From Heterotrichella gracilis (Eukaryota; Sar; Xanthophyceae; Tribonematales; Xanthonemataceae), in the NCBI GenBank assembly GCA_032358255.1, contig JAULBX010016415.1:26554-90553 (forward strand): a DNA stretch of 64,000 bases, in the 5' to 3' direction. The notes beneath the pieces were generated by a model that saw nothing but the letters and a program-made list of their open reading frames with translations, did not search any database and had not been told where the DNA came from. The position numbers and the translations under genes are program-made. Of the stretch, positions 1-12,982 are shown piece by piece. The first letter of the stretch is position 1. Each line of letters begins with the position of its first letter.

Positions 1-182
1 CATGACGGGTTGCATGATAGACCCCAGGCACACCTGCTGGCAAAGTAAGGGCCCCTTTTTGGAAATTAAGCAATCAACTGTGTGGCACCAATACAGCGTG
101 CAGTTTGTCTTGTGGCACTGGTGCCTTTCCACCACCAACGCACTCTCCCACCACGTCCACTGCCGCCCCTGCATACCCGCAC

Positions 183-1768
183 CTGAAGCAGTACTCGTCA
201 TGCCCCCAGGCCATCTTCACATTGCGCAGCCCACAGCCGTGCGTGTACACCCCGTACTTGGTGTTGTACTTGGGGTTGTGGGTGTCGGGGTTGGCCTGGA
301 GGGGGAGTGCCGGCAACAGGTGCTAGTCAGTGTAGTGCACACACCACAGCTGCATCTGGGTAGGGCTAGACCAGTCTGAATCAGGTCACTGCCAGCATTG
401 CATGTGCATCGCTGATTCCATTCGGCAGGATTGTATTGCAAGCCTGTCAACCAAGCAATGAATGCGCTGCATGGCATCTCCATCCATAATGCAGGTGAGT
501 TAGGTGATTCATGTACAGCGTGATTGGCACCTGCTTTAAATTAATCCTGCCAACCCGCTGCAGCCCATGCAAATGCAAAGCCAACTCCTGCCCTAGTTCC
601 GCACCTGGAAGTGGTGGTGGAACACAACGACCGGGTGATGAGCGCAGCCCGTGGGGTAGGTGTCCCCCACCACCGCCCACTGTGGCTCCCCCCCAAAGTG
701 CGGGTGCGCCAACACCTTGCCTAGGTCGTGCAGCAGGCCCGTCAGGTGCAGCCAATCGTCCTGCGCACCATGGCGAGGTCACATGGAATGCATATGACTC
801 ATGTGACATGCACAATTGCATACTCACTGGCATGGAACGAGCCAGACTACAACCAGTATGGTGTTGTAAGTATCCACATGGCTAGCCTGATCGCCACATG
901 CGCAGCCCCAAATTTTGCAGTTTGATGCTGGCAAGTGGGCTGACAAGGCAAGCTTTGCAAAAGACGGTGGCTTGCACGCTCACCTCTGTATGCCACCAGG
1001 TGGTCTACCCCCAATGTGCACATAATTGATGCACACTGATTAATACTGCAGCAACTCAGCACTCCCGTCACCATCTCCCCATCCCACCACACCCGCACCC
1101 TGCCCCCACCTCTGGGTATGCGCTGCGCAGCGCCTCCGCCGTCTGCAGCAGGTGCTCAATCTGCGGCAGGCTTGTGTCTGGATCGCTGTCATCCACCACC
1201 TGGTTCAGCAGCTCAAGCGCTTCCCACACACCCAGCGGGCCCTTGGTCAAGCACAGGTGCTTGGCCTCCATCTTGCACACAAATTCATACGTCTGCGCGC
1301 ATGGGAGGGAAGTCCACGCTTGGGTGCATGCAATCGAGTCAGCTGGGGAGTGCAAGATGTGGGCCCCCGGTGGGATGAGGTGGGAACAGCTTGAGGTTGG
1401 GCGTTGGGGTGAGTACCGTAGAGCAAGGGTCGACTGGATAGGGTATAGAAGAAAAGGTCAGAGGGGGTTTCCTTCTTTGGGGCTGTGGGTATCATATGTG
1501 CCAAGCAGCAGAACATCCCCGAGGCTGTGCAGGTGCCAGCGCTGCGCAAAGGGTGGTGTGTGTGTGGCATGCCCTTCCCCCGCACCTGGTACAAGTGGTT
1601 CATGCGGTAGTTCTCCTCCACACACGCCCTGCCCCACGCCCCTGGGTCGGAGTAGTCGCGGTAGGCGGCGCCAAAGCGGTTGCCTTGCTCAAGGGCGCTG
1701 CTCACAAGCTGGGCGGCGGTGAGGGGGCCGGGCACAGGCGCACTCACGCCACCGAGGGCCTCAACCAT
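183..1768 (-). CDS. MIOX: myo-inositol oxygenase (MIOX), 3' end outside window
   Basis: Oxidises myo-inositol to D-glucuronate with a di-iron centre, in the cytosol; the product can feed UDP-glucuronate and wall polysaccharide synthesis. Four exons are visible, transcribed leftwards: 1768-1586, 1292-1110, 760-605 and 295-183, all GT/AG and phase-consistent. Exon 1 reads RFGAAYRDYSDP...NHLYQ, like the family N-terminus. Exon 2 has VDDSDPDTSLPQIEHLLQTAEALR with the first iron-ligand His. Exon 3 has LTGLLHDLGKVLAHP (His-Asp ligands) and EPQWAVVGDTYPTGC. Exon 4 has NPDTHNPKYNTKYG and MAWGHDEY (another His ligand). The final part, with the last His and Asp ligands (FHSFYPWH region), is not recognisable in bases 1-180, so I treat the gene as cut by the window edge. 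The ATG at 1768 is the first in-frame one; a short upstream exon cannot be excluded. It is head to head with the SEX4-like gene. Confidence 0.93.
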
Positions 1769-3182
1769 GCCAAGTACCTCCTCTTCTTTGCAGTTCTTCT
1801 TGCTTGGAGCTGCATCGGGAAGGTTGTTTGATAGGGCTGAGGGTCAGGGGTGTTGGGTGGGAAGCTAATCCGTGGGAGGGGAGCGGCATGCAGGGAGGCC
1901 TATTCACCTCATGTGCCTTTTTCTTGCCTGTTGCAGAGGATACAAATAAGTCATTGAGTACACGGCGTGTCAGAAAGACGTGGAATTAAGGTGAGAAATC
2001 TGTCCTCAATTGGACACCTTGGAATTAGTTGTTCATAGGGAGGCTATAGCTAGCTAGCCACCGCTGGCCACCGCTGGCCATCGTTTCACAGTATCACCTC
2101 CACAGCTGGTGTGGCATCCAGCAGAGCACAAATGCACCAGCGTCTCTCTGCTTTGTGCAGAGGGTATCTGTAGTACTTTGGAAGCGTTTGGTTCGCCTTA
2201 TAACATGCTGCGTCAGCATGCTAGCCGCGGGTTCTCTAGGAGGTGAACCCGCAACCTGTGCCGCCACCAGCCAATTCTTACCGCTGATTTTACTCCATGT
2301 GCCCAGATCTAGTGTCGCCACTGCACCAGGGGTCTGCAATGTGCAGCTCTGCGACAAAAGCGCACGCATGTTGAGTCGATACGACACTCGGCATGTGGAG
2401 AGGCGAACGAGCGGGAGCAATATGCTGAGGCATGAACCAAAGCGCCAGTATGCACATCTCGGCATTGCCAGGGTACTTGTACAGCGTACAATTTGTGTAT
2501 CGGCGCTAAAATGTACATCAGAGCTCGTAGCATGAACCCAATGCACACGTAACACCCTAGGGTGGCCTAGGCCTCTCTTGGCTTACTTCCTAGCGATGTA
2601 TCTTTCATCCACAACACCTAGCTCGTACCATATCATACGCTGCTGCTTTTATAATGTTCTAGTGAAGCTATATCTCTATAGCTATGGGTGAGCTCAGGCT
2701 TGGTCACGGTCACGGACAATCCAGCTCAGCAAGCAACGTTGGTTAACCAGGTCATACTGCGCCGACCATTCTCGAGTGATGATACACTAAGAGAGCGTTG
2801 TGGCTTTTTCAATTGGTCTGGCAGAAGACAATAAGAAAGCAGGGGTGCGCAAGCACCCCTGTTTTCTTGCGCAAGCCCTGGGGTTGAAGCCTGGAACAGT
2901 GTGTCAGGGGAAGGTATTTCATGGAATGAAGCGGGGACATCTGCCCTGTTAGTAACATGATTTGGAGGCTTTTGATGAACCAAACGCGCCCCCACAAGAA
3001 GTCCCCTTATGCAGCTACAGCTGCACACCTTTCATACAACTCCCTGCTTGCACGCCCGTCAAGTCACCAAGGCCCAGCAGCCAAATCTGTGTATTGTAGA
3101 GCTTGGAACAACCCCACCCAGGAGCAAGCTGTGATTGACCGACCTCAAAGCAAGGCGCACTGACTATCTTGAAGCCGTCAAG
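1769..3182. other. divergent intergenic region, MIOX / SEX4-like
   Basis: About 1.4 kb between two divergent start codons, so it should hold both promoters and 5' UTRs. A 153-codon open frame on the minus strand (2094-2555) resembles no family I know and I regard it as chance. A short tandem of gccaccgctg lies near 2058-2080. I see no clear gene, RNA or mobile element. Confidence 0.5.
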
Positions 3183-6159
3183 ATGCTGCAACGACTTGGT
3201 GCCCCCTCCTGCCTGGTGAGCGCACAGGCATGCAAGCAGTCAACACCGTGGTCAGTGTGCATGCATGCATGGTGATAAGGCAATTGTACAGATGCCCATG
3301 TTGCACACACAACGCGCTGCCAATTTCACAACAGTCACCGGTCTTTACAATGGTTATCCTGGATCCACTTGCATATTCTAGGACGCAGTGAAGTGAGCAC
3401 ACTTCAAACCTCTCATCACCAGTGGGCACACAATCACCTGTGGTGCCCTTCAGGCCACCCAGCGCCTTGCGTGCCTCCCAACCCCTGCACCCCGTGCCAT
3501 AGCGCTCCCACGCCTACCACACCTCCCACACAAGGTTGGCACCACTGCCCCGCAGCGGAGGATGAGATCCCCCGCTGCGGCTACAGAGGCAGCAGAGCAG
3601 GAGGAGGAGGAAGGTGGGGGCAAATGGTGCACCATCGCCATACATAGGACCTGCTTGAGCAGGGTTCAACAGCAAGGGCACTTCTGTACCCAATACAGCA
3701 GCAGAGACTGTGCACTGGGGCAGGCCTCGTGGATACCCTTTAGGGTTGCACACCGGTGTTGTGCTTGATTCCAACCCCAGTTAGTGCTTAACAACCAGTC
3801 ACCAAAACCCAGCCCTACCCCCCTTTTCTCCTCCCTCACCAACATCTAGCTGCCTTTCCCCCATGCAGAGCTTGAGTCCCTGTCCGATGAGTACACCGAC
3901 GTGATGCAGGCGCGCATGGGCGGTGCGCTCACCTACCGCCACGAGGACGGCATCAACTGGAACACCATCATGGACGACGTCATTGTTGGGTCATGCCTGC
4001 AGGTGGCGGAGGATGCAGACAAGTGCGTCCGAAATAGTCATTTATATTGGTGGATTAATATGGATCCAGGTCCATATCCGTGCTCGTCAGTCCTGGCTAG
4101 TGGCCTGCCTAGTGGCCCCATGTTCAAAGTAACACCCTCCTGTGCGTCATACACACTACCCCATGCCTGGCCCCCCCTGCCTGCTGTGTACGCTCTTGGG
4201 CTTACTTATACCCGCACCCACCTCTGTGCAGGGTGGCCGCCGCTGGCGTGAAGACCGTGTTTTGCCTGCAGCAGAACAGCGACATGGAGTACTTCTCACT
4301 GGACATCGCACCCATTCAGGAGAGGTGGGGAGGGGGGGGGGGAGATGCAAGCAGTTGGAACTCGCTGTTGGGTTTTGAATCGCGGGTACAGGTCGAGAAT
4401 GCAGTGGCGATTTGGTCCATTTCATTGGAAATTTTGCGTTTCAACCTGCGCTAGCTACAGGGAGTGAGGCACTCAAATGCATGCTATGCACCATGCTACA
4501 CGTCCTCGAATTGATATAGACACCTCCAGCGGCCACTAACCACCGCATGTGGCCCACCCGCCCCCAGATGCAAGGAGCTCGGCATCGCCCACGTGCGCTT
4601 CCCCATCAACGACTTTGACCCCTTCAACCTGCGCCTGCGCCTGGCCCAGGCGGTGGCAGCGCTCAAGGCAGCGCACGAGGCAAACGGGGGCAAGGTCTAC
4701 ATTCACTGCACAGCAGGTGGGTGGTAGCGGGGGAGCAATGGCAAATCCAGGCTGGAATAGGCCGTAGTGCATACCGTGGCATGGTGTCAGGCAGCATCAC
4801 AGGGGTAAAAGTGCAGCAGGCGCTGAACAACAGGTCCACTTTCACCTTGTGGAATAAAAGGGTATGCATTTCATTTGTCGGAGCGCCAAGCCAATCAGCC
4901 ATCTCATCTGCCGGTTGTCAAGCGGGAAACAGTTCCCACTCCCATACCACTTACCTACCCATCCCCGTTGCAGGCATGGGCCGCGCCCCCGCTGCAGCGC
5001 TGGCCTACATGTGGTGGTGCCTGGGAGTGCCGACCCTAGACGAGGCCTTTGAAACCCTACGCGCCGCGCGGCCCTGCAACCCCAAGCTGAGTGCTGTGCG
5101 CGCCGCTGTTGCTGACATGCTGTATGGCGGCACGCCCACGCCCGCAAGCATCGCGGTGTGGCGGCCGGGTGGCGCCAAAACCTTCCAGGTGAGGGTAGTG
5201 GGTATGTGAAGGGGAGGGGGAGGGATGGTGGTGGGAAATGGGCTCATGGTGGATACATATTACCTTGGTATGATACCAAGCACATGGACCATGTGCATGA
5301 GCAACATGTCTCAGGGTAGCTCTCTGGCTAGCAATGGCATGCATGAGGGTTGTGGCAACAAGGGCAATGTGTCTATCTGCTCATGGGCTACCAGCCACTC
5401 CATCCGCCTGCTACCTCACCCATGAAGTCCCACCCGCACCCGCATCGCATCCCCATCAGATACCCAGCGCCCCCCACTGACCCCCCCTTTGCTACCCTCA
5501 GGTTGCTGGGCTGGATATCGGGTGGGGCCAGCAGCTGGACCTTGCATATGACCCCATGACAGGGCGCCACGTGTTGACCCGCGACCTGCCCCCCGGCCGC
5601 TTCCCCTACAAGCTTGTGGTGGATGGGGTGTGGACGTACTCCGCGGACCACCCCACCTTCATGGATGGCGACAACATCAACAACTACGTGGATGTAGGTG
5701 GAGGCACTGCAAATAAGGGTGTAGGGTTTTTCAGGCTTAGACCAATCGTAAACCCAAACCCTAAATCCTGAACCTGAACAGCTACCTGGATGTATATGGA
5801 AGCACTGCTGTGCATAGCATTTGCTCGACCTGAGCCCGTGTGTTAGTGGGTGGTGATGGTGCCTGGGTATGCAACGTGTGGGCATTTGATGCCCTCATTG
5901 CCAGCATGTGCGCATTTGATGCCCTTTTACAGCATGCAACGGCTGTACCCTGGGCAGCTAGCTCCATAGGAACCCTAACTAGCACCCCCATCCCAACCCC
6001 ATCCCCATCCCAACCCCCATATCTCCCCCACAGGTAATCGGTGACGGCGACCCCACCAAGGTTGCTGCGCGCACACGCCTTGAGCAGCCAAACGCCACGC
6101 TGACAGCTGGAGAGAGGGAGAGGATTAACGCGCTGCTGCTGGAAATGGAGGCAAACTAG
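3183..6159 (+). CDS. SEX4: SEX4-like phosphoglucan phosphatase (DSP + CBM48)
   Basis: Removes phosphate from starch glucans during starch breakdown in the plastid. Eight exons: 3183-3215, 3454-3613, 3869-4022, 4232-4324, 4568-4716, 4974-5188, 5502-5693, 6034-6159. Together they give 1122 nt, 373 aa, close to the roughly 379 aa of Arabidopsis SEX4. Residues 1-64 (MLQRLGAPSCL..., Arg/Pro/Ala rich, then an acidic run) look like a plastid transit peptide. The dual-specificity phosphatase domain follows (about 65-245): INWNTIMDDVIVGS, VKTVFCLQQNSDMEYFSLDI, general-acid region INDFDPFNLRLRL, and the CX5R loop HCTAGMGRAPA, split by an intron after the Gly. Residues 269-332 form a CBM48 glucan-binding module starting AGLDIGWGQ, with FPYKLVVDGVW and NNYVDV. 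The C-terminus (ERERINALLLEMEAN) matches the SEX4 C-terminal helix. The start was chosen because exon 1 joins in phase with a transit-like exon 2; exons 1-2 are the least certain part. Confidence 0.93.
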
Positions 6160-7447
6160 GGCCATTCCATTTCTGCCTGCAGGGCATTCACCCACGGGAG
6201 GCGGGACTTGAGTGCATGTCTTTGGCAATGGGGGCAATGGAGTGTTAGGGGTTAAGCTGGGTGGGCTGGCGGAAAGGGGTGTATTATTGAAGCAAGTCAT
6301 CGTGAACCTAGGCCGTGGGTGATTCAGAATCAGCAGCTCTGGGCCAGTTAGAAGGTTGTGCTGAACTATGTGGGGTGGGCTTCATGTACTGCACTTGAGC
6401 TTTGGTAGGTGCAATTGTTTTGGCACCTAAGTGTGTCATAGTACTAACACAGCAGTCCTGCAGCCATTTCAGCAGTCATATTTGCAATTGACTCTGGCAA
6501 ATCACAGCGTTACAAATCAATTTCAGATGCCCAAGTGGTATTACTAGCACAGCCGTGGTGTGCCGCACAAAGCTCTGTTTCTGTTATCGCTGTTTGATCC
6601 AGCGTCTGGCAATGGGTGACGCTTTGGTGGAGTGTCTGTGTACGTACCTAATTAACAGAAAATAGTGCATGCCAGATACTAGATTTTTATTCAGTGCTGG
6701 TGGCAGTTCTGTGGTTTTTATAGGATAGTCAGTCTCTCTATGCAGTGGGTATTCTGCATTGGTGCTGCACATCCACTATGGGTAAGGTTAGGGGTGGGAA
6801 TGTCCTGGCACTGGCATTTCTGGGATAGTTTCCTGCAAAGCAGAGCCAGGGTTAGGGGTGGGAATGTCCTGGCACTGGCATTTCTGGGATAGTTTCCTGC
6901 AAAGCAGAGCCCAGCCAATAACTCTAGTGGTAGTCTTTTGGGGTGCACTCTGTAGATTCGGAATGCGAATGCAGAGCCTGGGGACGGCAGTGCGTGCAGA
7001 CTTTTCATGTTTGGCATTGCAATGGTCGTGATTAATGCATGTATGCTTTCTGTATGACCATGAGCAACAACCCTTACCTAGGGACCTCCTAGAAAAGGCA
7101 AGAATTGTTTGGCATAGCACTATAAAACCTGCTTATAGCAAGCCTCCCTGGCCTAGATCACCTCCTCTTCCATTGACTGGTATCACCCCCTTGGACCACA
7201 GCTGCAGCTGTCGTCGGACAAGTTTAAATATTGAAGTGGCAGCGACCTCGCAATATATTGGATAGCCAGCCACAGCCCAGTTCACTAATAGCTAGTTCAT
7301 CACACTACGAGCTTCTGCTGTCGCTGCATTGCAACCTGGTAGCGTTGGACCTCGTCCTTGAGTCACACCCACTGACTATATCCACTACCCACGCCCTGCA
7401 ACCCACAACGAAACTGTGGTTAAACGCGCCGGTGAATACACACAGTT
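6160..7447. other. intergenic region SEX4-like to BTB gene
   Basis: 3' UTR of the SEX4-like gene followed by the promoter region of the BTB gene. It contains one direct tandem duplication (annotated separately). No convincing coding frame is visible on either strand. Confidence 0.5.
6786..6913. repeat. 64-bp direct tandem duplication
   Basis: Two adjacent, essentially identical 64-base units starting ggttaggggtgggaatg at 6786 and 6850, ending at cagagcc. The open minus-strand frames across it repeat the same peptide and look non-coding. Confidence 0.9.
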
Positions 7448-10400
7448 ATGTTGTCCTGTTTGCCTGGAATGCCTGCCACACGCCCAACTGCCGAGGCTGA
7501 AGAGGTGTACTTCTTCCATACGGTGGCCGTTAAGAAAAACAAGCTTTTGAAAACCAAGGGCCAGGCACTCTGCAGCGGGGTGCAGCTGGAGGGTGGTGAT
7601 GGCAAGCGCCTGTGGTGCTCCAAGGCGGACCTCGCAGCTTGCAGCGAGTTCTTCAGAAGCCTGTTTATGGGAAACTACCAGGTACTGGTTGTAGTTTCTG
7701 GCCCATGCCCATCTGGTGGGCTGCGAGGCACTGGGTATATATCGTGATGCATGGCCGTAACTGACACTCGTTCTCTACGTAACTCTCAAGGTTTCACAAC
7801 AACACAGCAATATTTTTTTGCGCATCGTGTAGATTTAGGGCAAACCGTTGCCTTGCCGTGCACCTCTGATTTGGTATTCCCTGAATGGCATTGGCCCGGG
7901 CATTGGGATGGCTTGAGCATGACACGCATACCTGGCCAGCATACTTGTACCAATGATCCAAGCCTTGTTTTAAGTGGGGAACGGTTTGTCCCATATATTG
8001 GCCAACTGTCACTCACACTCCTCAACCAACCCGTTGCAGAGCTCCAAGAGCAACGTGATCAAGGTGGCTGTCAATGGCACGCCTATCGCTCCCGAGGTCC
8101 TCCAAGCCTTCTGGAAAGCAGCCACTGAGCTACGGGTAAGCGCTGTCCACAGACAGCCTGCTTTTGACCTGTTGCATCAATGTGGGTTGGTATTCAACTA
8201 GGTGCCCTGGCCGTTGGATCCGCTGGTGGCTGCCACCGTTTTTTGCTACAAAACAAAACAAAAGACAAATCATTTTTTGTTTATTAAGCTAAATACACTG
8301 TTACTGCCATGCACCCTGCATCACAAGCACACCCCACCCTATTCCAGCAGGAAATACATAGATGACAAAGCCTATTGTTTGTACGCCTGCAGTTCCAGCC
8401 AGAGCCTGGCAGCTGGCAGCTGTGCTGCAGCCTGCTTGCTGCTGCCCACTGCCTCCTGTTCCCGGAACTGCAAGCAGCATGTGCAGCTGCACTGGAGGGG
8501 ATGCTCACAGCGGAGACAGCGCTTGTGATCTTTGACATGTACGCCACCTTCTGCAGTATTCTCCCACTGGTTGCCTGTCATGAAAGTAACCCGCTGTTGG
8601 TGGCCCAACCAGTGTTTTCCACTCACGCCCTTGCTTATTATTATGATACAGCAGAGTAATTGTAAATGGCCAATACCTTGATGTACCCACACACCCACTC
8701 TGGAGAATGTGCCCACCTGATGCATACACCTGCATCCCACACCGAGACCCACCGCCATGGGGACCGGCAGATCCATACCTCACCAATGCCCCAAGGTATC
8801 CCGCAGGGCCATCTCCACCGACAGCACCTCCCTTAAAAACAAGGCCGCCTCCTACATCACCTTCAACTTCCAGAACATCTCGTGGCATGCCGGCAAATCC
8901 GGCATCCCCCTACCCCCCTACTCCCCCGAGCTGTTTGAGGAGCTGCTCCCCTTGCTGGAGAGTGACCAGCTGGATGTGGATGACGAGGCAAACTTGCTGA
9001 CCATGGTCATGACGCTGTTCCAGGGATACAACATCGACAACCAGAAGGAAAAGGTGCGCCTGGCGCTATCCCATTGGGCTGCATGGAGGAGCGCTAATTT
9101 GATCTATAAACACTGTCAACCAATGGCGTGATGCACCTCACAACGCAGCACCCCCAACAAACCCCCCACTACCCACTGCACTAACTGTAAATGTTGTAGT
9201 CAAATTTTCTACAGAATGTTCTAGAATCGTCTTTCTAATATTGGAACATCCTATGTAATACATTGATACATACAATGGTATCCAACCAGAGACCACAGTG
9301 CTGCCTCGTGCGCCCCTACAAGGAGGAATGACAGCAATCCCTTTCCCATGTGCAGGAGGCCCTCATGCGTGCGCTGGTGTGCGCTGTGCGCTTTGAGCAC
9401 ATGGACGTGGGATCGGTGGAGGGCCTGGCAAGGCTGCTGCCCCAACCCTACGGGGCCATGCTGACATCAGCCGCTGGTAAGGCTTCTGGGAAGGAAGGGG
9501 CCAGAATGCATGGTGGGATGTCCGTCAATGGGGTCTTGGGTTATGTGTTAAGATGGAGGGAGGAAAAGGCTCACATTGCAAGGGTGTTAGGTGTCCACTG
9601 CACCACGCAATGGCAGGCATGCTTGTTAGCGCTGTGTATAATACTTTGTGAGGGTTTGAACTGGCTGGAGGACATTGTGCATGTGGTCACCACCACATGC
9701 GTGTGCACGTCATCTCTACCTGTGCTATCACATGTTCTTGTGATCGTCAGTGTAGGGAAGCCACATGCGTGCATCTACCATCCTCAACTCAAGTGTGTTG
9801 GTCATTCTTAAAAGTCACTCCGAACCCGCGGCATCCATTGCACCCCGTCATGCTTGCCAAGCAAATCCCCAGCACCTTGGTGGAAGTAAACGCATGACCA
9901 CGGCATCCCAAACCCTTTGCCTCATGCACTGTCCACACATCACACCGGCATTCGTCATAACACCATCCCATTCCTTGCCGCAGGGCGCAGCCGCCCCCCT
10001 CGTGCCACACGCATTGCGGACGCCGGTGGGGCTGCATCCTTCCTGTGGGCCATCCCAGTCGAGACGATGCGTGAGGCACAGGTTGGGCATGGGGGCGGGC
10101 GCCAAGGGGGGGGCTGGCAAGTGAGGTCATCGCGCTTCATGCTCACGGGGCTGGATGTGCATTGGTACGCTCCATTACCTGCATTGCAGGAATTTTGCCC
10201 TCGGTTGCTTTGGTTAGATGATTGCTTACATGCAATGCGGCAATATAGCCGGATGAGCGCAATTTCATTTCCAAGCCAATGAGAATCCATTTTAGTTCAT
10301 CCACATACCTATAAAATCCATTTCAAATGCCACCTGCATTCCATTCTGCGCAGGAATGCTTCATTCCATACACACCATTGTCCTATCAGGTGCTGCAATC

Positions 10401-11571
10401 CTCTGCCATCCGTATGCAAGCTTGCACCCCTGCTCCCTCCCCAACCCTGCACTATGGTTCTCCAGCCCACCACTTACCACCAGATGGTTCCCTCCCCTCC
10501 AGGCAGCTGCTCCTATCCTTCACCCCTGGCGCGTGGTGCCCCCCCCTGCCCAACCCCCTCACCATGGAGCTCAGCGTGGACACCAGCGGGAGTGAGCCAG
10601 TGACCCTGTGCTGCACCCAGGTGGTCCTGTACAACCAGGGACACAAGCAGCCGCACAGGGTGATAGGTGGGTGCTGGGGGGTGGGAGAAGGTGGAGGATT
10701 GAGAGCCGCCGCTCAGGGGGGATGGCGGGTTGGGATTGGGAAATAGCGTCTGCTGCACCAGTGGTGTTGGTTCCCCTCAAATTGACTCATTTGACAACGC
10801 TCTTGACCTATAAAACATCTGCACATGCTAATTGTAGTGATGACGGTGCGCACAAATGGTAATGCAGGTGCCCCTGCTGTATGTTCAAAGTGTTGCCTGG
10901 GGTTGAGCCTGCTTCGCTATTAGCGTGTCCAGCGATGCTGCAAATGCCATTGGAAATACCTGCATGTCCACTGAAACGCATGTGCCCCCCCTTGCAGCAC
11001 AAACGGGCACCCAGGAATTTGACCCGCAGACGAAATACAAGCAGCATTTCGAGGGGGGCAGGCTGCTGTTGGACGCCGCTGAGCTGTTCCAGTACGACAA
11101 GGGCTGGATTACACCGGAGGAGAAAGTGATCAAGCTGTTTGTGTCGCGGCACTGCCAGTGCGGGCAGCACAGTGCAAGGGGGGCGGGGGAGGTGACAGAA
11201 CAGGTAGGGGGTTACAACAGGGGCCCATAGCGTTTCCCTTTCTCACGCACTATTTTTTAGCATGCCCGCTCAGAGGCAGGGCTGCACATTCATGTGTTTG
11301 ATTTTATGTGCTATACACTTTGCTTACTTTTACACTGCTTTTACACCCTGTTTTAGTAAATCATGTACTTACTCAGTTTAATTCTTGTTTCCAGGAGATG
11401 GCAGAGGTGGTGCAGGAGGTGGTGCGGTCTGGCAGCACCAGGAAGCGCAAGCCCATGCCAGCAGCAGCCTCGGCGCCAGCAGACCAGCGGTTACGGAGGA
11501 GCAGAAGGGTGGCGTCAATCCCATATATGGCCGAGTATAAAGCTAGCTTCCCGTACCATCACCTCCGCTAA
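7448..11571 (+). CDS. BTB/POZ-BACK domain protein, 494 aa
   Basis: Probable BTB-type adaptor (dimerisation or Cullin-3 recruitment). Nine exons: 7448-7681, 8040-8135, 8393-8538, 8807-9053, 9356-9476, 9984-10081, 10507-10666, 10998-11203, 11395-11571, summing to 1485 nt in frame. Residues about 50-160 fit a BTB fold (KRLWCSKADLAACSEFFRSL, NVIKVAVNGTPIAPEVLQAFW, LLAAAHCLLFPELQAACAAAL, then LTAETALVIFDM). Residues about 160-285 look like BACK (FNFQNISWHAGKSGIPL, LFEELLPLLESDQLDVDDEANL, EALMRALVCAVRFEHMDVGSVEGL). The region 314-436 is unrecognised. The C-terminus is very basic (RKRKPMPAA, QRLRRSRR), possibly a nuclear localisation signal. A second in-frame ATG seven codons downstream is an alternative start. 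The last two exons are duplicated near 31.2-31.7 kb. BTB assignment is fairly sure; the partner is unknown. Confidence 0.82.
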
Positions 11572-12982
11572 ATGCTTCGGAAGCTAGGAACCAGGAGCTA
11601 AACACCTCTGTATTACATTTGCCCATGGGCACATTTTGTGGGACTGGACAATTCTGCCTCTCCGCCAGATTGTGCAGTGGCGCAACGCAGGGGAGGTGCA
11701 GCCAGCAGTATCTTGAGGGATGCAGTCAATAGGTAGAGGCAGCCCCACGACTGTGTCAGGCAATAGGTATTCAGACGAAAATCTCATTCGTCAAATATAG
11801 CTCCCTTACCCATGCAAATTTTCCAGTACTGTGCATAGGCTAGAACAGTCCATTGGACATCCATCCATGAGTGCGGGGAGACCTGCAGCCGCCCACAGCT
11901 AATGGCCCATGGCTAGTGGCCCAGGGGCCACATGGCTAGACTAGGTGGCACTAAGCGGCACTGCCATGCCAAGGACCGTGGCAGGGATATTTCTATAGAT
12001 TTCTGGAAAAACTTTCTCCGGGCATTCGATGCAATTAAATCAGAGATCATCATGAAGGGATGGGGTTTAGATTGCAATTAGAGTCCTTCCCTGCAGACAT
12101 TCCTCAAACTGAAATTGCAATATTCGTTGTTAGTATTACAGTAATCAGATGTTATTATTTACTGGTATATAGTCTCCTCCACGATGTCGTACTACGTACA
12201 GTATATGTATGGGTTATAACGCATGCCATGTGGATGTTGTAATCAAGGCCAGGCTGACAACGTGACACATGTCACACTCAGTGACAGTCTGTTTCCTCGG
12301 CCCAAGATTTAATCCCTTGAATCGGATTCAATTGAGTACTTCCTGGACCAGTGACTTCAAAATGGTCACCATGCCAGCCTGGCAAGTGCCACCAGCGATT
12401 GCGCGCGTGCAGCAGTGACTGTCTGTCAGTGAGTCGGCATTCAAACAACTTTAAGAAGTTCTGGCATAGTATGTATTACTTGGCATATTATGTGGGCCAT
12501 ATTATGTGGGCCTACGCCAGGCGCACGCAGGTGCGCAGGCAAGCAGGCGCACGCACGGCCCTTGCAATTTAATTCAATTCATTTGATGCGATATGGCATG
12601 AAATCGACAGTATCATTGATTCAACTTGACACATTTAAAATCAATTTATAATATATGCATCATTGATGCACCCGCGGTGCCACTCTCAAACTCTCTCCGG
12701 GTGATAAATCCTTTGAATGGCATTAACTTACAAAAACTTGCCATATCTAATATTAAGACGTTGTCAATTGAAGTTGGAAGTTCTAAATTGAACCATTTGC
12801 AAATATTGCAACGTATGTCAGTTTGAAATGGCCTTGCCCATTACCTAGAGCTCTACTAATAGCTGCTACCCGCTGGGCCATGTTCCAATCATTGTGGCTC
12901 ACGAAATACTTCAGTAGATGAATCACCACTTGCCAAGATTTGTTAACGAATTCTAACCATTCCCCATGTTCATACTTGCCAG
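11572..12982. other. convergent 3' region, BTB to gene A
   Basis: Lies between the stop codons of two converging genes, so it is mainly 3' UTR. It becomes AT-rich after about 12,000. Parts of it (the block after the BTB stop, cccattacctagagc near 12,837, and ccaagatttgt near 12,932) recur in the same order in 31,662-33,573. No gene seen. Confidence 0.5.

Noticed and set aside
1-180. Last MIOX exon within the window
   Set aside because: No frame here contains the expected FHSFYPWH-like block, and the only in-phase acceptor gives an unrelated peptide.
2094-2555. 153-codon minus-strand open frame between MIOX and the SEX4-like gene
   Set aside because: No recognisable family and no supporting splice structure; it lies where two divergent promoters are expected.
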